Shown here: one piece after another, positions 29,557-38,550 of the stretch
Position numbering within the stretch: position 1 is the first letter of the stretch
Layout of the letters: every line of letters starts with the position of its first letter
NCBI GenBank assembly: GCA_937924685.1
Contig: CALEVN010000001.1
Location: forward strand, 16,226-80,225
DNA from: an uncultured Candidatus Altimarinota bacterium
GTDB lineage: Bacteria > Patescibacteriota > Gracilibacteria > BD1-5 > JAGOOR01
Direction of reading: 5' to 3'
Length of the DNA stretch: 64,000 nucleotides
Notes under the pieces: generated by a model
The model's input: the letters and a program-made list of their open reading frames with translations, nothing else
The model's database searches: none
Told to the model about the DNA's origin: nothing
Position numbers and translations under genes: made by a program

Positions 29557-29732
29557 AGAGAAGTATAGTAAATATAGGATAAGTATAGATTGTCAGCTGT
29601 ATTTGAAAATAGGCTTTTATTGAAAAATGATTTCTGCATTTATAATACAGGAGATTATTTATTCATTCCCATTGAGATGTTTGAGCATTATTTCAACTTT
29701 TCTTGTATTTCAACTATTTCCCGAAAAATAAT

Positions 29733-29760
29733 TTGCCAGTAAAATATTTCTGAATAGAAT
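29733..29760 (+). promoter_or_regulatory. promoter of the LexA-like gene
   Basis: -35 TTGCCA (29733-29738), 16-bp spacer, -10 TAGAAT (29755-29760), 28 bases before the ATG. No inverted repeat resembling a LexA operator was recognised in the 230-bp gap. Confidence 0.6.
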
Positions 29761-29788
29761 AGGGGAGTATTATTTTTTATATTCTACT

Positions 29789-30406
29789 ATGAAACCGCTC
29801 GATGGACGACAGAGAGATATCCTTGATTATCTCTATGAAAATCAGGAATACAGTATGACTCTTGCTGATATCGGAGAAGCAGTAGGGATAGACCACCCAC
29901 AAAAAGTTCTCGATAAAATTGACCAGCTTATTCGTCTTGGTTACATAGCAAAGAGCCCTTTTGGTGGATACCAGGTCATTCGTAGATTTGAAGAGACAGA
30001 TCAGCTCACGATTCCATTTTTTGGTTTCGCACAGTGTGGAAATGCAGGGAAGAGTATACTCGCAGAATACCCACGCAAAAAACTCGAAGTCGATAAAAAG
30101 TTCGTCGTTCAATCAGAGAAAGACACCTATTTCATCACCCGTGCAAAATGAGATTCGATGGAGCCCTTTATTCATTCAGGGGATTTTTTACTTATCAAAG
30201 TACAATCAGGATTTAATCCAGAAGACAAGGTGATGGTTGTGCACAACGGCCTCCCGAAAATCAAAAAAGTCCTCCAGGATGGTGATAAAATTGTCCTTCG
30301 ATCATTTAATCCCGAATTCGGTGATTTTGTCGTCGATGAAGATGATACAGCCGAGATAGTTGGTGTCGTCAAAGAACGATTCTCAAAAGATGCGTTTGTC
30401 GTGTAG
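29789..30406 (+). CDS. LexA-like self-cleaving transcriptional repressor (205 aa)
   Basis: N-terminal winged HTH: GRQRDILDYLYENQE, then MTLADIGEAVGI and KIDQLIRLGYI. The C-terminal half is an S24 peptidase: a cleavage region GFAQCGNAG near residues 79-87 (Cys-Gly as in UmuD, or Ala-Gly), the nucleophile motif G-DSMEP with Ser123, and the basic partner segment LPKIKKV around Lys157-160. The Gly before DSM is encoded by TGA (30149-30151), so a standard-code reading separates the DNA-binding and catalytic halves. It probably controls DNA-damage genes, but its targets are not visible here. Confidence 0.88.
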
Positions 30407-30410
30407 GGGA

Positions 30411-31526
30411 TTATCTCCTGCCTGCTCGACTACTTTTTTCTCGTAATCTGACGGTTCTCATGTGAGCGCCAGCGCCACCACCAGCCTCATACCCTGCTCA
30501 TTTGATCGTGAGTTGATCCCATGCTGCCGTGATGCAGGCTTGAAGAAAGTCATCATCTACAGCGTGATTTCATTTCATTGTACTAAAAACTTTTGCACAT
30601 ATTGTCTTCTCGGTTCCTTTTGCGCTATCTGGCGCCGTTCCTTTGAGGGGGGTGATGAGTCCTCGCGCTAACTCTATTATATACTCGGGGCTTTGTTTAT
30701 TGATAAAAAGACGAGGATTTTTGTATTTTTTGAGACGCCCGTTTGTTTTAAATATTGAGGGCACCATATATACTGGTCTTTCTGGTGCGACATCATCTGG
30801 CTGTCTTTCTGGTCGTTCTGTTGGTCCTTGGATGAGAACGGCAACTGCATTGGAGACAATCTGTCCGAGCTCGTTAAGTGGTACTGGTTTTTCTCCCGAT
30901 CCATTGAGATGTGCGTTAATATGTCGTGGATTGACCGACTTTCTATGTTTGAGATAAAAAGCACGGCCAATAATCTTCCTGACTGCCTCAGGATCAACGA
31001 GTTCAGTACGCTTTGTTTCGAACCACGCATCAACTGCTGTTTTTCGAGTGTTGATTTTTAATCTACCAAGTGAGTCTGCCTCAAAAAGGTGAGGGAATTG
31101 AGCTTGGAGATCTATAAAAGTGATATGAGGACTCTTGTTTCTCTCTTTATTTTTTGCTGGTGCGAGTGATTCAATTGCATCAGTGACGAGTTGACCGAGT
31201 TGATTGAGTGGGACAGGCATATCTGCTGAGCCGTTTCTAGTTTTTCTTAGATAACTTTTGATAGCAAACGTGTCAATTTGACTTCCGTGTTTCAAGAAAT
31301 ATATGCGTCCGATAATTTTCGGAAGGGTAGAGGGATCAGCGAGAGTAGTACTATCTGTTCGGAGCATTTCCACAACAGATATATCCACTGGATGTGCACT
31401 GTTTGACCAACCTACTTTTACATCTAAGACCATTGGGAATTGAGCCTTGAGATCATCATATGTCAGGTGAGATTCGCTTCATTGGTGTGCAGAAATGTCT
31501 GACGTGAGAGTAAGAGGAGAAGTCAT
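30411..31526 (-). CDS. protein with two copies of an unknown domain (371 aa)
   Basis: With TGA as Gly the frame runs from ATG 31524-31526 to TAA 30411-30413. Residues ~22-120 and ~125-235 are two copies of one domain: each begins D-L-(K/Q)-A-Q-F-P, then has KIIGR-(I/A)-(Y/F)-(Y/F)-LKH, and ends with PVPLN-(Q/E)-LGQ-(L/I)-V. A third region (VPSIFKTNGRLKKYKNPRLF) and a Gly/Arg-rich tail follow. No family is recognised. The basic character and position tail-to-tail with the LexA-like gene (stops 4 bases apart) hint at nucleic-acid binding, but that is inference only. Confidence 0.7.
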
Positions 31527-31733
31527 AATATATACTATGAATAAAAATATTATATATGCAAATATTGCAGTTATTCTATGAAAATTTTTTACCTGTCCAG
31601 TTTTCACAAAAAATACTTTATTATAAACTCTATATTCTACAGATAAAAATAGACCATCATCCGACATTTTCTCTTCTATATCATATTTTTTTCTTCTTCC
31701 ATAATTTCTATTTTATTTTTTTATAAAAAAGAT

Positions 31734-31761
31734 TTGCAATACATAACTTTTTTACTATCAT
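31734..31761 (+). promoter_or_regulatory. promoter of the infA operon
   Basis: -35 TTGCAA (31734-31739), 16-bp spacer, -10 TATCAT (31756-31761), 33 bases before the infA ATG. Confidence 0.7.
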
Positions 31762-31794
31762 GCCGCCACATATCCTAAAAAGTTCGCCCATTTC

Positions 31795-32073
31795 ATGGCT
31801 AAAGAAGAGAAAATCCTCGCTCAAGGCACTGTCCTCGAATCACTTCCTAACGGGAGTTATCGGGTTCAGGTGACGTCTCTTTCAGGTCAGGATCTCGGTG
31901 ATAATGGTATGGTCGTTTTTGGCCACGTCTCGGGACACATGCGTAAGTGTAATATCTCCCTCATCAATGGCGATAAGGTTGATATAGAACTCACGCCCTA
32001 TGATCTCGAAAAAGGTCGAATTACTTATCGTCATAACGTCAATCATCCTGTATGAAAGTTCGCCCGTCAATAA
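31795..32073 (+). CDS. infA: translation initiation factor IF-1
   Basis: OB-fold factor that binds the 30S A site. [26 protein letters not shown], then [37 protein letters not shown] match the family. Usual IF-1 ends at this point (~72 residues); here the frame runs on through NVNHPV, a TGA (32053-32055) and KFARQ to TAA 32071-32073, giving 92 residues and a 22-bp overlap with rpmJ. Under the standard code it would end with a 4-bp ATGA overlap. Confidence 0.96.
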
Positions 32074-32189
32074 AAATGCGTGATCCACGAAACGATGTTA
32101 TCGTTATCCGATGGAACAAGAGTCATACAAAAAGGTATGTCCGAATCGTCAACAAAAAAAATCGACGATATAATCAACGTCAAGGTTAA
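32052..32189 (+). CDS. rpmJ: 50S ribosomal protein bL36 without zinc cysteines
   Basis: Starts MKVRPSIK and ends RRYNQRQG, both diagnostic of bL36, and sits in the usual infA-rpmJ-rpsM order. It has 45 residues (37-38 is usual) and no Cys or zinc-binding His cluster; the middle reads [20 protein letters not shown]. Its ATG overlaps the infA reading frame. Confidence 0.85.
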   Translation: MKVRPSIKMRDPRNDVIVIRWNKSHTKRYVRIVNKKNRRYNQRQG

Positions 32190-32203
32190 TCATTTTTTCT
32201 ATT

Positions 32204-32578
32204 ATGGTACGTATTTCTGGAGTCAACATTCCAAATCACAAGCATCTCTGGGTCGCTCTTACATCTATTTATGGTGTAGGACCTACGAGATCAAAAGCTA
32301 TCCTTGCTGCGAGCAAGATTGAAGCTGATCGTAAAGTTGAAACACTTTCTGAAGAAGAGCTCGGTGTCATCCGAGACGAGCTCAAGAAGTATACACTCGA
32401 GTGAGATCTCCGACGAGAAATCACAGGCAATATCAAGGCTCTCCAAGATATGAACTGCTATCGTGGTGTTCGTCATAAGAAAAATCTCCCCGTTCGTGGA
32501 CAGCGTACAAAAACAAACGCTCGTACAAAACGTGGTAAAAAAGCAACTGTAGCAAATAAGAAAATCGCTGCGAAATAA
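32204..32578 (+). CDS. rpsM: 30S ribosomal protein uS13
   Basis: 30S head protein contacting P-site t[37 protein letters not shown] is the start, and [25 protein letters not shown] the conserved end. Residue 67 is TGA (32402-32404) in LE-G-DLRREI, where many homologues also have a Gly. 124 residues, normal. Confidence 0.97.
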
Positions 32579-32593
32579 TTTATCTCTCTTTAT

Positions 32594-32983
32594 ATGGCTC
32601 AAACACTTCGTCGAAATAAGAAAACAAAACGCACTGTCGAACAGGGCGTGATCTGTGTCTCTGCACTCTACAACAATACACACGTCAGCGTGTCTGATAC
32701 GGATGGAAATGTCCTCACATGGCATAGTGGTGGACGCGCAGGATTCAAGGGTGCTCGTGAAGCAACTCCCTACGCAGCAACTATGGCTATGGAAAAATGT
32801 CTCGAAGAAACTATTCGTCTCTATGGACTCAAGAGAGCTCATGTGGTCGTAAAAGGTGTCGGTTCTGGTCGTGATAATGCACTTCGTGCTATTGTCGCTG
32901 CTGGTGTCGAGATTGATTCTATCCTCGATGAAACTCCAGTCCCATACAACGGTACAAAGAAAAAGAAAATCCGTAAATTGTAA
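32594..32983 (+). CDS. rpsK: 30S ribosomal protein uS11
   Basis: Platform protein of the 30S subunit near the E site. NNTHVSVSDTDGNVLTWHSGGRAGFKGAREATPYAA and VVVKGVGSGRDNALRAI are diagnostic. 129 residues, no TGA codons. Confidence 0.97.
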   Translation: MAQTLRRNKKTKRTVEQGVICVSALYNNTHVSVSDTDGNVLTWHSGGRAGFKGAREATPYAATMAMEKCLEETIRLYGLKRAHVVVKGVGSGRDNALRAIVAAGVEIDSILDETPVPYNGTKKKKIRKL

Positions 32984-33010
32984 TTTTCACACTTTAAACT
33001 CAAACTATTT

Positions 33011-33637
33011 ATGCGTTATACTGGTCCAAAAAAGAAACTCTGTCGTCGAGAAGGAAAAAACCTCTTCGGAAGTGAAAAATATTCTGTCGAAGGAGGCAAG
33101 AGAAAACTCCTCGGGAAAAATGCAAGTCGTATGGGTCTCTATGGCCAACAACTTCGTGCAAAACAAGCTACAAAACGTATGTTCGGTTGTTCTGAAAAAC
33201 AATTTGCAAACTATTTTAAAAAAGCTGCTCGTATGCAAGGCAATACTCTTGCAAACATGCAGAGACTTCTCGAGACTCGTCTCGATGTCGCTGTTCTCAA
33301 GGCAAACTTTGCTCGTACAATCATGCAGGCTCGTCAGTTCGTCAGCCACGCACATTTCGTCGTCAATGGTCAGAAAGTCGATATTCCATCATACCAAGTA
33401 TCTGTTGGTGATGTCATCGAAGTCCGTGAAAAACTCAAAGACACTCCTCTCTATCGCACACTTCAGACAGAATCAGAAGAATTTCTCAAGAATAATAAAT
33501 CAGGCAAAGTATCAGCTGTAGACTGGATTGATGCTGATCCAAAAGCATTTAAAATCACAATCAAGCGTCTCCCAGAAGCACAAGATTATGATCAGAGCGT
33601 CGACATGAAAAAGATTATCGAGTTCTACTCAAAATAG
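33011..33637 (+). CDS. rpsD: 30S ribosomal protein uS4
   Basis: Primary 16S-binding and mRNA-helicase-site protein. GPKKKLCRREGKNLFGS at the start, ARQFVSHAHFVVNGQKVDIPSYQVSVGDVIEV as the S4 domain. 208 residues, normal. Only one Cys near the N-terminus, so it is the zinc-free type. Confidence 0.97.
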   Translation: MRYTGPKKKLCRREGKNLFGSEKYSVEGGKRKLLGKNASRMGLYGQQLRAKQATKRMFGCSEKQFANYFKKAARMQGNTLANMQRLLETRLDVAVLKANFARTIMQARQFVSHAHFVVNGQKVDIPSYQVSVGDVIEVREKLKDTPLYRTLQTESEEFLKNNKSGKVSAVDWIDADPKAFKITIKRLPEAQDYDQSVDMKKIIEFYSK

Positions 33638-33676
33638 TTTCAAGTAAGTCGTTTTTACCTCTTATCTTTCTCTCCC

Positions 33677-34669
33677 ATGCACATCCTCCATACTATCATC
33701 GGTCTTCCAAAAGTTTCAGAACAGCGCCTCACTCATGAGGACGCTACTCTTGAGTCGGTCTTTGATATTACTCCTCTTCCACGAGGATATGGGATGACTC
33801 TCGGACACGCACTTCGTCGTGCCATCATCTCATCTATTCCAGGTACACGTGTCACAGGTATCAAGATAGAAGGTGTCACTCATGAATATACGACTCTTCC
33901 TGGTATCCGTGAGAGCGTCCTCGATATCATGCTCAATCTTAAGAACCTCGTTCTCGAAAAATCTGACACTGGTGTTACATGGATCTCTCTCAAGAAAAAT
34001 AAAGCAGGAAAAGTCACAGCAGCAGATATCAAGACTTCAGGTGGTGTCGAAATCCTCAATAAGGATCTCTATATCACTGAGATCGACCGTGACGGATTCG
34101 AGCTCGATATCCAGATCCGTGTTGAAAAGAATGTCGGTTACAAATCTATTGAAACACTTAAGAAAGAAGATGATGATGTTATGATTCTCGTTGTTGATGC
34201 GAGCTTCTCTCCTGTTCTCAATGTGAGTACAGAAGTAACGAGCGAGCGTTATGGTGACATGACAGACCTCGATCGTCTCTCTCTCACTATCAAGACAAAT
34301 GGTTCTATCACTCCAGAGAGCGCTCTCAAATTTGGTTCTCAGATGCTCCGCTCTTACTTTGACATTTTCTGTGATACAGAAGTCGTCATCGAAAGCGAGT
34401 TTATGGGTGATGTCCGATCTCTCCGTGAAAAAGAGAAAAAGGATGCACAAGCAACAGAACACCGTGAGAATTTCACACACATTGATTTCCTCGGACTCTC
34501 TCCTCGTACACTCAATGCTCTCGTCAATGGAAATATCCTTTCTGTCGAACAGCTTGAAAAATGCACAGAAGCAAAACTTTCTTCTATCAAAGGCTTTGGA
34601 AAGAAGGCTATGGATGAAGTCCGTGCTGCTCTCGCAACACAGAACAAGAAACTTCTCGGAGATGATTAA
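33677..34669 (+). CDS. rpoA: RNA polymerase alpha subunit
   Basis: Assembles the polymerase and contacts activators. The N-terminal domain has LPRGYGMTLGHALRRAIISSIPGTRVTGIKIEGVTHEYTTLPGI; the C-terminal domain has FLGLSPRTLNALVNGNILSVEQLEKC and SIKGFGKKAMDEV. 330 residues, normal. It lies between rpsD and rplQ as in most bacteria. No TGA codons. Confidence 0.98.
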   Translation: MHILHTIIGLPKVSEQRLTHEDATLESVFDITPLPRGYGMTLGHALRRAIISSIPGTRVTGIKIEGVTHEYTTLPGIRESVLDIMLNLKNLVLEKSDTGVTWISLKKNKAGKVTAADIKTSGGVEILNKDLYITEIDRDGFELDIQIRVEKNVGYKSIETLKKEDDDVMILVVDASFSPVLNVSTEVTSERYGDMTDLDRLSLTIKTNGSITPESALKFGSQMLRSYFDIFCDTEVVIESEFMGDVRSLREKEKKDAQATEHRENFTHIDFLGLSPRTLNALVNGNILSVEQLEKCTEAKLSSIKGFGKKAMDEVRAALATQNKKLLGDD

Positions 34670-34709
34670 ATCCGTTTAACTCAACTTACAAACTTATTTA
34701 CTTTTATTT

Positions 34710-35066
34710 ATGCGACACCGTTCCAAAAAACATCTGAAGCTCAACGGCAAAGACGTCAATCACCGTGATGCTCTCCTCCGAAATCTCGCAGGAAGCCTCT
34801 TTATCCATGGAAAAGTAGCAACGACTCAAAAGAGAGCTCGTGCTGTCACTCCTCTCGTACACAAGCTTATCAAAGTGGCACAAGAAAAAGATACTATGAA
34901 TACCATTCGTACACTCTCTGCTTCTCTCTACACTGAAGCGGCTTGCCGTGCTGCTATGGATATAGCTAAAACTACAAAGAAAACTTCTGGTTTCACTCGA
35001 GTCACTCCACTGAAATATCGTGCTGGTGATGCGAGTCTCCTCGTTACTCTCGAACTCGTTGCATAA
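34710..35066 (+). CDS. rplQ: 50S ribosomal protein bL17
   Basis: Tunnel-exit protein. MRHRSKKHLKLNGKDVNHRDALLRNLAGSL and GKVATTQKRARAVTPLVHKLI identify it; FTRVTPLKYRAGDAS is the usual end. 118 residues. Confidence 0.97.
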   Translation: MRHRSKKHLKLNGKDVNHRDALLRNLAGSLFIHGKVATTQKRARAVTPLVHKLIKVAQEKDTMNTIRTLSASLYTEAACRAAMDIAKTTKKTSGFTRVTPLKYRAGDASLLVTLELVA

Positions 35067-35080
35067 TTTTGTCTCCCTCT

Positions 35081-35509
35081 ATGAAAACACTTTTTCCAAA
35101 TAACACAGAACGCAAATGGTATCTCATTGATGCTAGCGGTCTCACACTCGGACGTCTCGCTCAGGCTATAGCGCGCAAGCTCTCTGGCAAAGATAAGCAT
35201 ACGTACTCTGCTCACATCGACGGTGGTGATTTTGTCATCGTGACAAATATTGAAAAGATCAAAACAACTGGTCGTAAAGAATCTCAGAAAGAGTACCACA
35301 CTCATTCTCAGTATATGGGTGGACTCAAGACTATCACTCTTGGTGATCTTCGTACAAAGAAACCATTTGAACCTCTCAAGCTCGCTGTCGCTGGTATGCT
35401 TCCTAAAAATAGCCACCGTGATCAGATGCTCGCTCGTCTCAAACAGTTCCAGGGTTCTGAACATGCTCACGAAGCACAGACTCCAGAGATTCTTACTCCT
35501 TCCTTCTAA
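35081..35509 (+). CDS. rplM: 50S ribosomal protein uL13
   Basis: Early 50S assembly protein. RKWYLIDASGLTLGRLAQAIARKLSGKDK, DFVIVTNIEKIKTTGRKE, and AVAGMLPKNSHRDQMLARLKQF are typical. 142 residues from the ATG at 35081; an upstream TTG would add four residues and is less likely. Confidence 0.97.
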   Translation: MKTLFPNNTERKWYLIDASGLTLGRLAQAIARKLSGKDKHTYSAHIDGGDFVIVTNIEKIKTTGRKESQKEYHTHSQYMGGLKTITLGDLRTKKPFEPLKLAVAGMLPKNSHRDQMLARLKQFQGSEHAHEAQTPEILTPSF

Positions 35510-35517
35510 TTCGCTCT

Positions 35518-35898
35518 ATGAAATATACTTACGCTATTGGTCGACGAAAAACTGCTACTGCTCAAGTGCGCCTCTTCGCAGGAAAAGGTGACTCAGAAGT
35601 AAATGGACGACCACTCAAAGAATATGTCACTCGTGATGATCTTCTCTCAACAGTTCATGCACCACTCAAAATCGCAGGAGGTGACTATCATTTTTCTGTC
35701 AAAGTAGAGGGTTCAGGGGAGAGCGCTCAAGCTCAGGCTATTGCTCATGGTATTTCACGAGCTCTCGTAGAACTCGATGAGACTTTTAAAACTGCACTTC
35801 GCGAACAGGGACTCCTCACACGTGACGCTCGAAAAGTCGAACGTAAGAAGCCAGGTCTCCATAAAGCTCGTAAGAGAATTCAATGGTCTAAACGTTAA
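35518..35898 (+). CDS. rpsI: 30S ribosomal protein uS9
   Basis: Its C-terminal tail reaches the P-site tRNA. YAIGRRKTATAQVRLFAGKG, QAQAIAHGISRALVE, and the end LTRDARKVERKKPGLHKARKRIQWSKR are diagnostic. 126 residues. Paired with rplM as usual. Confidence 0.97.
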   Translation: MKYTYAIGRRKTATAQVRLFAGKGDSEVNGRPLKEYVTRDDLLSTVHAPLKIAGGDYHFSVKVEGSGESAQAQAIAHGISRALVELDETFKTALREQGLLTRDARKVERKKPGLHKARKRIQWSKR

Positions 35899-35925
35899 AA
35901 TCTCCAATTCAAAATCAAAGAAATT

Positions 35926-36339
35926 ATGCCTACAATTCAACAACTTATCCGCAAACCTCGAGTGACAAAACTCCGAAAGAGCAAGTCTCCTGCGCTCATG
36001 GTCATCCGAAACAATCTCGAGCGACGTGATATCCCTCTCGCATCTCCACAGAAGCGTGGTGTCTGTACAAAAGTCTACACCATGACTCCAAAGAAGCCTA
36101 ACTCGGCTCTCCGAAAAGTCGCAAAAGTTCGTCTCACAAATGGTTACGAAGTTATCGCCTATATCGGTGGTGAAGGTCATAACCTCCAGGAACACTCAGT
36201 CGTCATGATCCGTGGTGGTCGTGTCAAAGATCTCCCGGGTGTACGATACCATATCGTCCGTGGTGTTCTCGATACTCAGGGTGTCGCTGATCGTAAACAG
36301 TCACGAAGCCAATACGGTGCTAAACGTCCTAAAAAATAA
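35926..36339 (+). CDS. rpsL: 30S ribosomal protein uS12
   Basis: Decoding-centre protein. [12 protein letters not shown], the [19 protein letters not shown] segment (streptomycin region), and the loop [25 protein letters not shown] are intact. 137 residues, with the usual insert between residues 24-45. It lies after uS9, not at the head of a str operon; no fusA or tuf follows. Confidence 0.98.
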   Translation: MPTIQQLIRKPRVTKLRKSKSPALMVIRNNLERRDIPLASPQKRGVCTKVYTMTPKKPNSALRKVAKVRLTNGYEVIAYIGGEGHNLQEHSVVMIRGGRVKDLPGVRYHIVRGVLDTQGVADRKQSRSQYGAKRPKK

Positions 36340-36350
36340 TATTTTTCACT

Positions 36351-36794
36351 ATGATACTCACTCAGAAACAAAAGTTTGTTAACTACATCATGCAGGGAGG
36401 CAAAAAGCATCTCGCTCGTAATCTCCTCGATGCATCTCTCAAGATCATCAAAGAAAGAGGGAATAAAGATCCTGATGCAGTCATGGAAAAAGCATTTGAA
36501 AACGTCATGCCTCGTGTCGAAGTCCGACCGAAACGTATCGGTGGTGCTATCTTCCAGGTACCTGGTGATGTCCTTCCAAAGCGTCAATTCTTCCTCGCTT
36601 CTAAGTGGATCAAAGAATCTGCTCAGAGCAAGAAAGGTACACCATTTGCAGAAGCACTCGCAACAGAGCTCATCGAAGCATCTCAGGAAACTGGTACAGC
36701 ATTCAAAAAGAAACTTGATGTCTACAAAAATGCTGAAGCAAACAAAGTGAACGCTCGTTTCTCTCGTCCGACAAACAACAATCAAAGCAATTAA
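36351..36794 (+). CDS. rpsG: 30S ribosomal protein uS7
   Basis: Nucleates the 30S head. FVNYIMQGGKKHLARNLL, VEVRPKRIGGAIFQVP and the SRPTNNNQSN tail. 147 residues, near normal. Follows rpsL after 11 bases. Confidence 0.95.
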   Translation: MILTQKQKFVNYIMQGGKKHLARNLLDASLKIIKERGNKDPDAVMEKAFENVMPRVEVRPKRIGGAIFQVPGDVLPKRQFFLASKWIKESAQSKKGTPFAEALATELIEASQETGTAFKKKLDVYKNAEANKVNARFSRPTNNNQSN

Positions 36795-36830
36795 TTCCGT
36801 CTCTCATTTTCATTTTTCATTTAATCGTAT

Positions 36831-37118
36831 ATGGCTCATAAGAAAGCACTCTCCTCAACCAAAAACGGTCGCGACTCACAAGCAAAACGTCGTGGAGTCA
36901 AGGTCTACGCAGGAACAGCAGTTATTGCTGGTAATATCATCGTTCGCCAAAAAGGAAACAAGATTTTCCCAGGAGTCGGCGTTATTCAAGGAAAAGACTT
37001 CACTCTCCAGGCTATCACAGATGGTATCGTCCGATTCTATGAAAAAGGTCGTACACGATTTGACGGAAAGAAAACACGTTCTACGTACGTGACTGTTGAT
37101 GCTCCTGCTGCAAAATAA
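36831..37118 (+). CDS. rpmA: 50S ribosomal protein bL27
   Basis: Reaches toward the peptidyl transferase centre. [31 protein letters not shown] and [18 protein letters not shown] match, though the usual GGGS after MAHKK is ALSS. 95 residues. bL21, its usual partner, is not in front of it. Confidence 0.95.
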   Translation: MAHKKALSSTKNGRDSQAKRRGVKVYAGTAVIAGNIIVRQKGNKIFPGVGVIQGKDFTLQAITDGIVRFYEKGRTRFDGKKTRSTYVTVDAPAAK

Positions 37119-37134
37119 TCATAATTTTACTCAT

Positions 37135-37163
37135 AAAAATGACCCTCCGGGGTCATTTTTTTT
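37135..37163 (+). terminator. intrinsic terminator of the infA-rpmA operon
   Basis: Stem ATGACCC/GGGTCAT with loop TCCG, A-rich before and eight T after. Confidence 0.9.
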
Positions 37164-37206
37164 GTACTTCTTTTAGTTTTGAATATGCTAGTGGGTAATT
37201 TCTTTT

Positions 37207-37950
37207 ATGCTTCGTTTTATCTTTCGTACTTCCTGGAAACATATGGTGCGTATTCCATACGCTTCGGGAATGGTCGTATTTGGATTTTTTGTGCTCTTCC
37301 TGACACTTTTTGTTGGCTTTTCGATGATTCACCTCCTTGAGGTTCAGAAGTGAGTCCTGACCGACCGTTTTACCTATCCACTCTTTATTAGTAATCTCTA
37401 TACCTTTGAGAGTCCTCGTGTGAAGAGTTTTGTCGAGAGTCTTCCGCGTGCAGGTATTCATGGGTCACTCCACTATGTCACAAAAGAGCAGGCGCTCGAT
37501 CAGGAGATTCAGAAAAATCCAAATATTCTCTCTGTCCTTGGTGGAAAAAATCCGTTACCGGATACTATCATGATACCGCTCTACGGTATAGATATCACTG
37601 TTCTCTGGAAGAGTATACAGGAGTATCGTGATATATTTGATTCTGTGCAATCATTTGACACGATGAGGACACGACTCAAGAAATTTGAAAATGCGATGGA
37701 TGATATCAACCACATCGTCTCTGTTCTTGGTATTTTTGCAGGATTAACGGCACTACTCATGGTTGTCCTCGTGATAGCGATGATTCGTTATCATATAAAA
37801 GTCTTTCATCATGAAATAATTCTTGGTCGTCTTGTTGGTGCTGATCCTGTGTATTTTTGGGGACCACATGTTCTCAGTATCACAATTTATATGATATTGG
37901 GTTTCTTGTCAGCGCTTCTTATTTTTGTATTTTTAAGAGCTTTTTTATAG
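37207..37950 (+). CDS. ftsX: cell-division ABC permease FtsX
   Basis: Partner of FtsE that controls peptidoglycan hydrolases at the septum. One membrane segment near residues 22-44, an extracellular domain with VKSFVESLP and PLPDTIMIPL, and three C-terminal helices with ILGRLVGADPVYFWGPHVL, the typical FtsX cytoplasmic block. A TGA at codon 50 is read as Gly. 247 residues, shorter than usual (~290). No ftsE is adjacent. The end overlaps dedA by 32 bp. Confidence 0.85.
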
Positions 37951-38539
37951 CTCTTTTTCGTATGTGTCGGATACACCAAATGACGACAAACAGACATGCT
38001 ACAGCAAGAGTGATGTAGAGAATATAGGTTTTGATAAGTTCTTTATTTTCTCAGATATAATACCCCATTATAATGAGGATACCGAGCCATAGAGCTGAAC
38101 CAAGAAGTGAGAGCGAAATGAAGCGTATATAAGGCATATGCGCCATTCCAGCTGGAATAGATATGAGATGCCGTACGACAGGCAGAAGTCTTCAGAAAAA
38201 AGTATAAAAATTCGCATCTTTTTGAAATAATTCTTGTGTGTGATGGTAGTCACTTTTTTTGATGAAGAAATACCGACCGTAACGTTCGATAAAAACATCT
38301 CCTATAAAATACCCGAGTAAGTAGTTTATAGTTGTACCAAGCCACACTCATGCAAGACCAACGAGGAACCCTATCCAGGGATTCATGATGCCTTGGTGGC
38401 TTTTGATGCCAACGAGTGTCATGGGTATCTCGGAAGGGAAAGGGATGAGAGTTGATTCAAGCATGGTCATCACAAAGACGGCCCAGTAATCAAATGTGTG
38501 AAAGAGATGGATGATAATATCCTGAAATGATTCGAACAT
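37919..38539 (-). CDS. DedA-family membrane protein (206 aa)
   Basis: Probable lipid scramblase/flippase of the cytoplasmic membrane. MLESTLIPFPSEIPM near residue 27 (the E-x3-P-x-P-(G/S)-E motif), then GYFIGDVFIERYGRYFFIKKSDYHH, and the key FFGRLLPVVRHLISIPAGMAHM segment in which the first Gly is TGA. Three TGA codons in all. Last gene of the rpsT operon. Confidence 0.88.
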
Positions 38540-38550
38540 GAAAAGAGTAT

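Noticed and set aside
31864..31960. Premature end of many genes at TGA, which might suggest widespread pseudogenes or frameshifts
   Set aside because: The frame is preserved after each TGA, homology continues, and the lost residue is a conserved Gly; recoding explains all of them.
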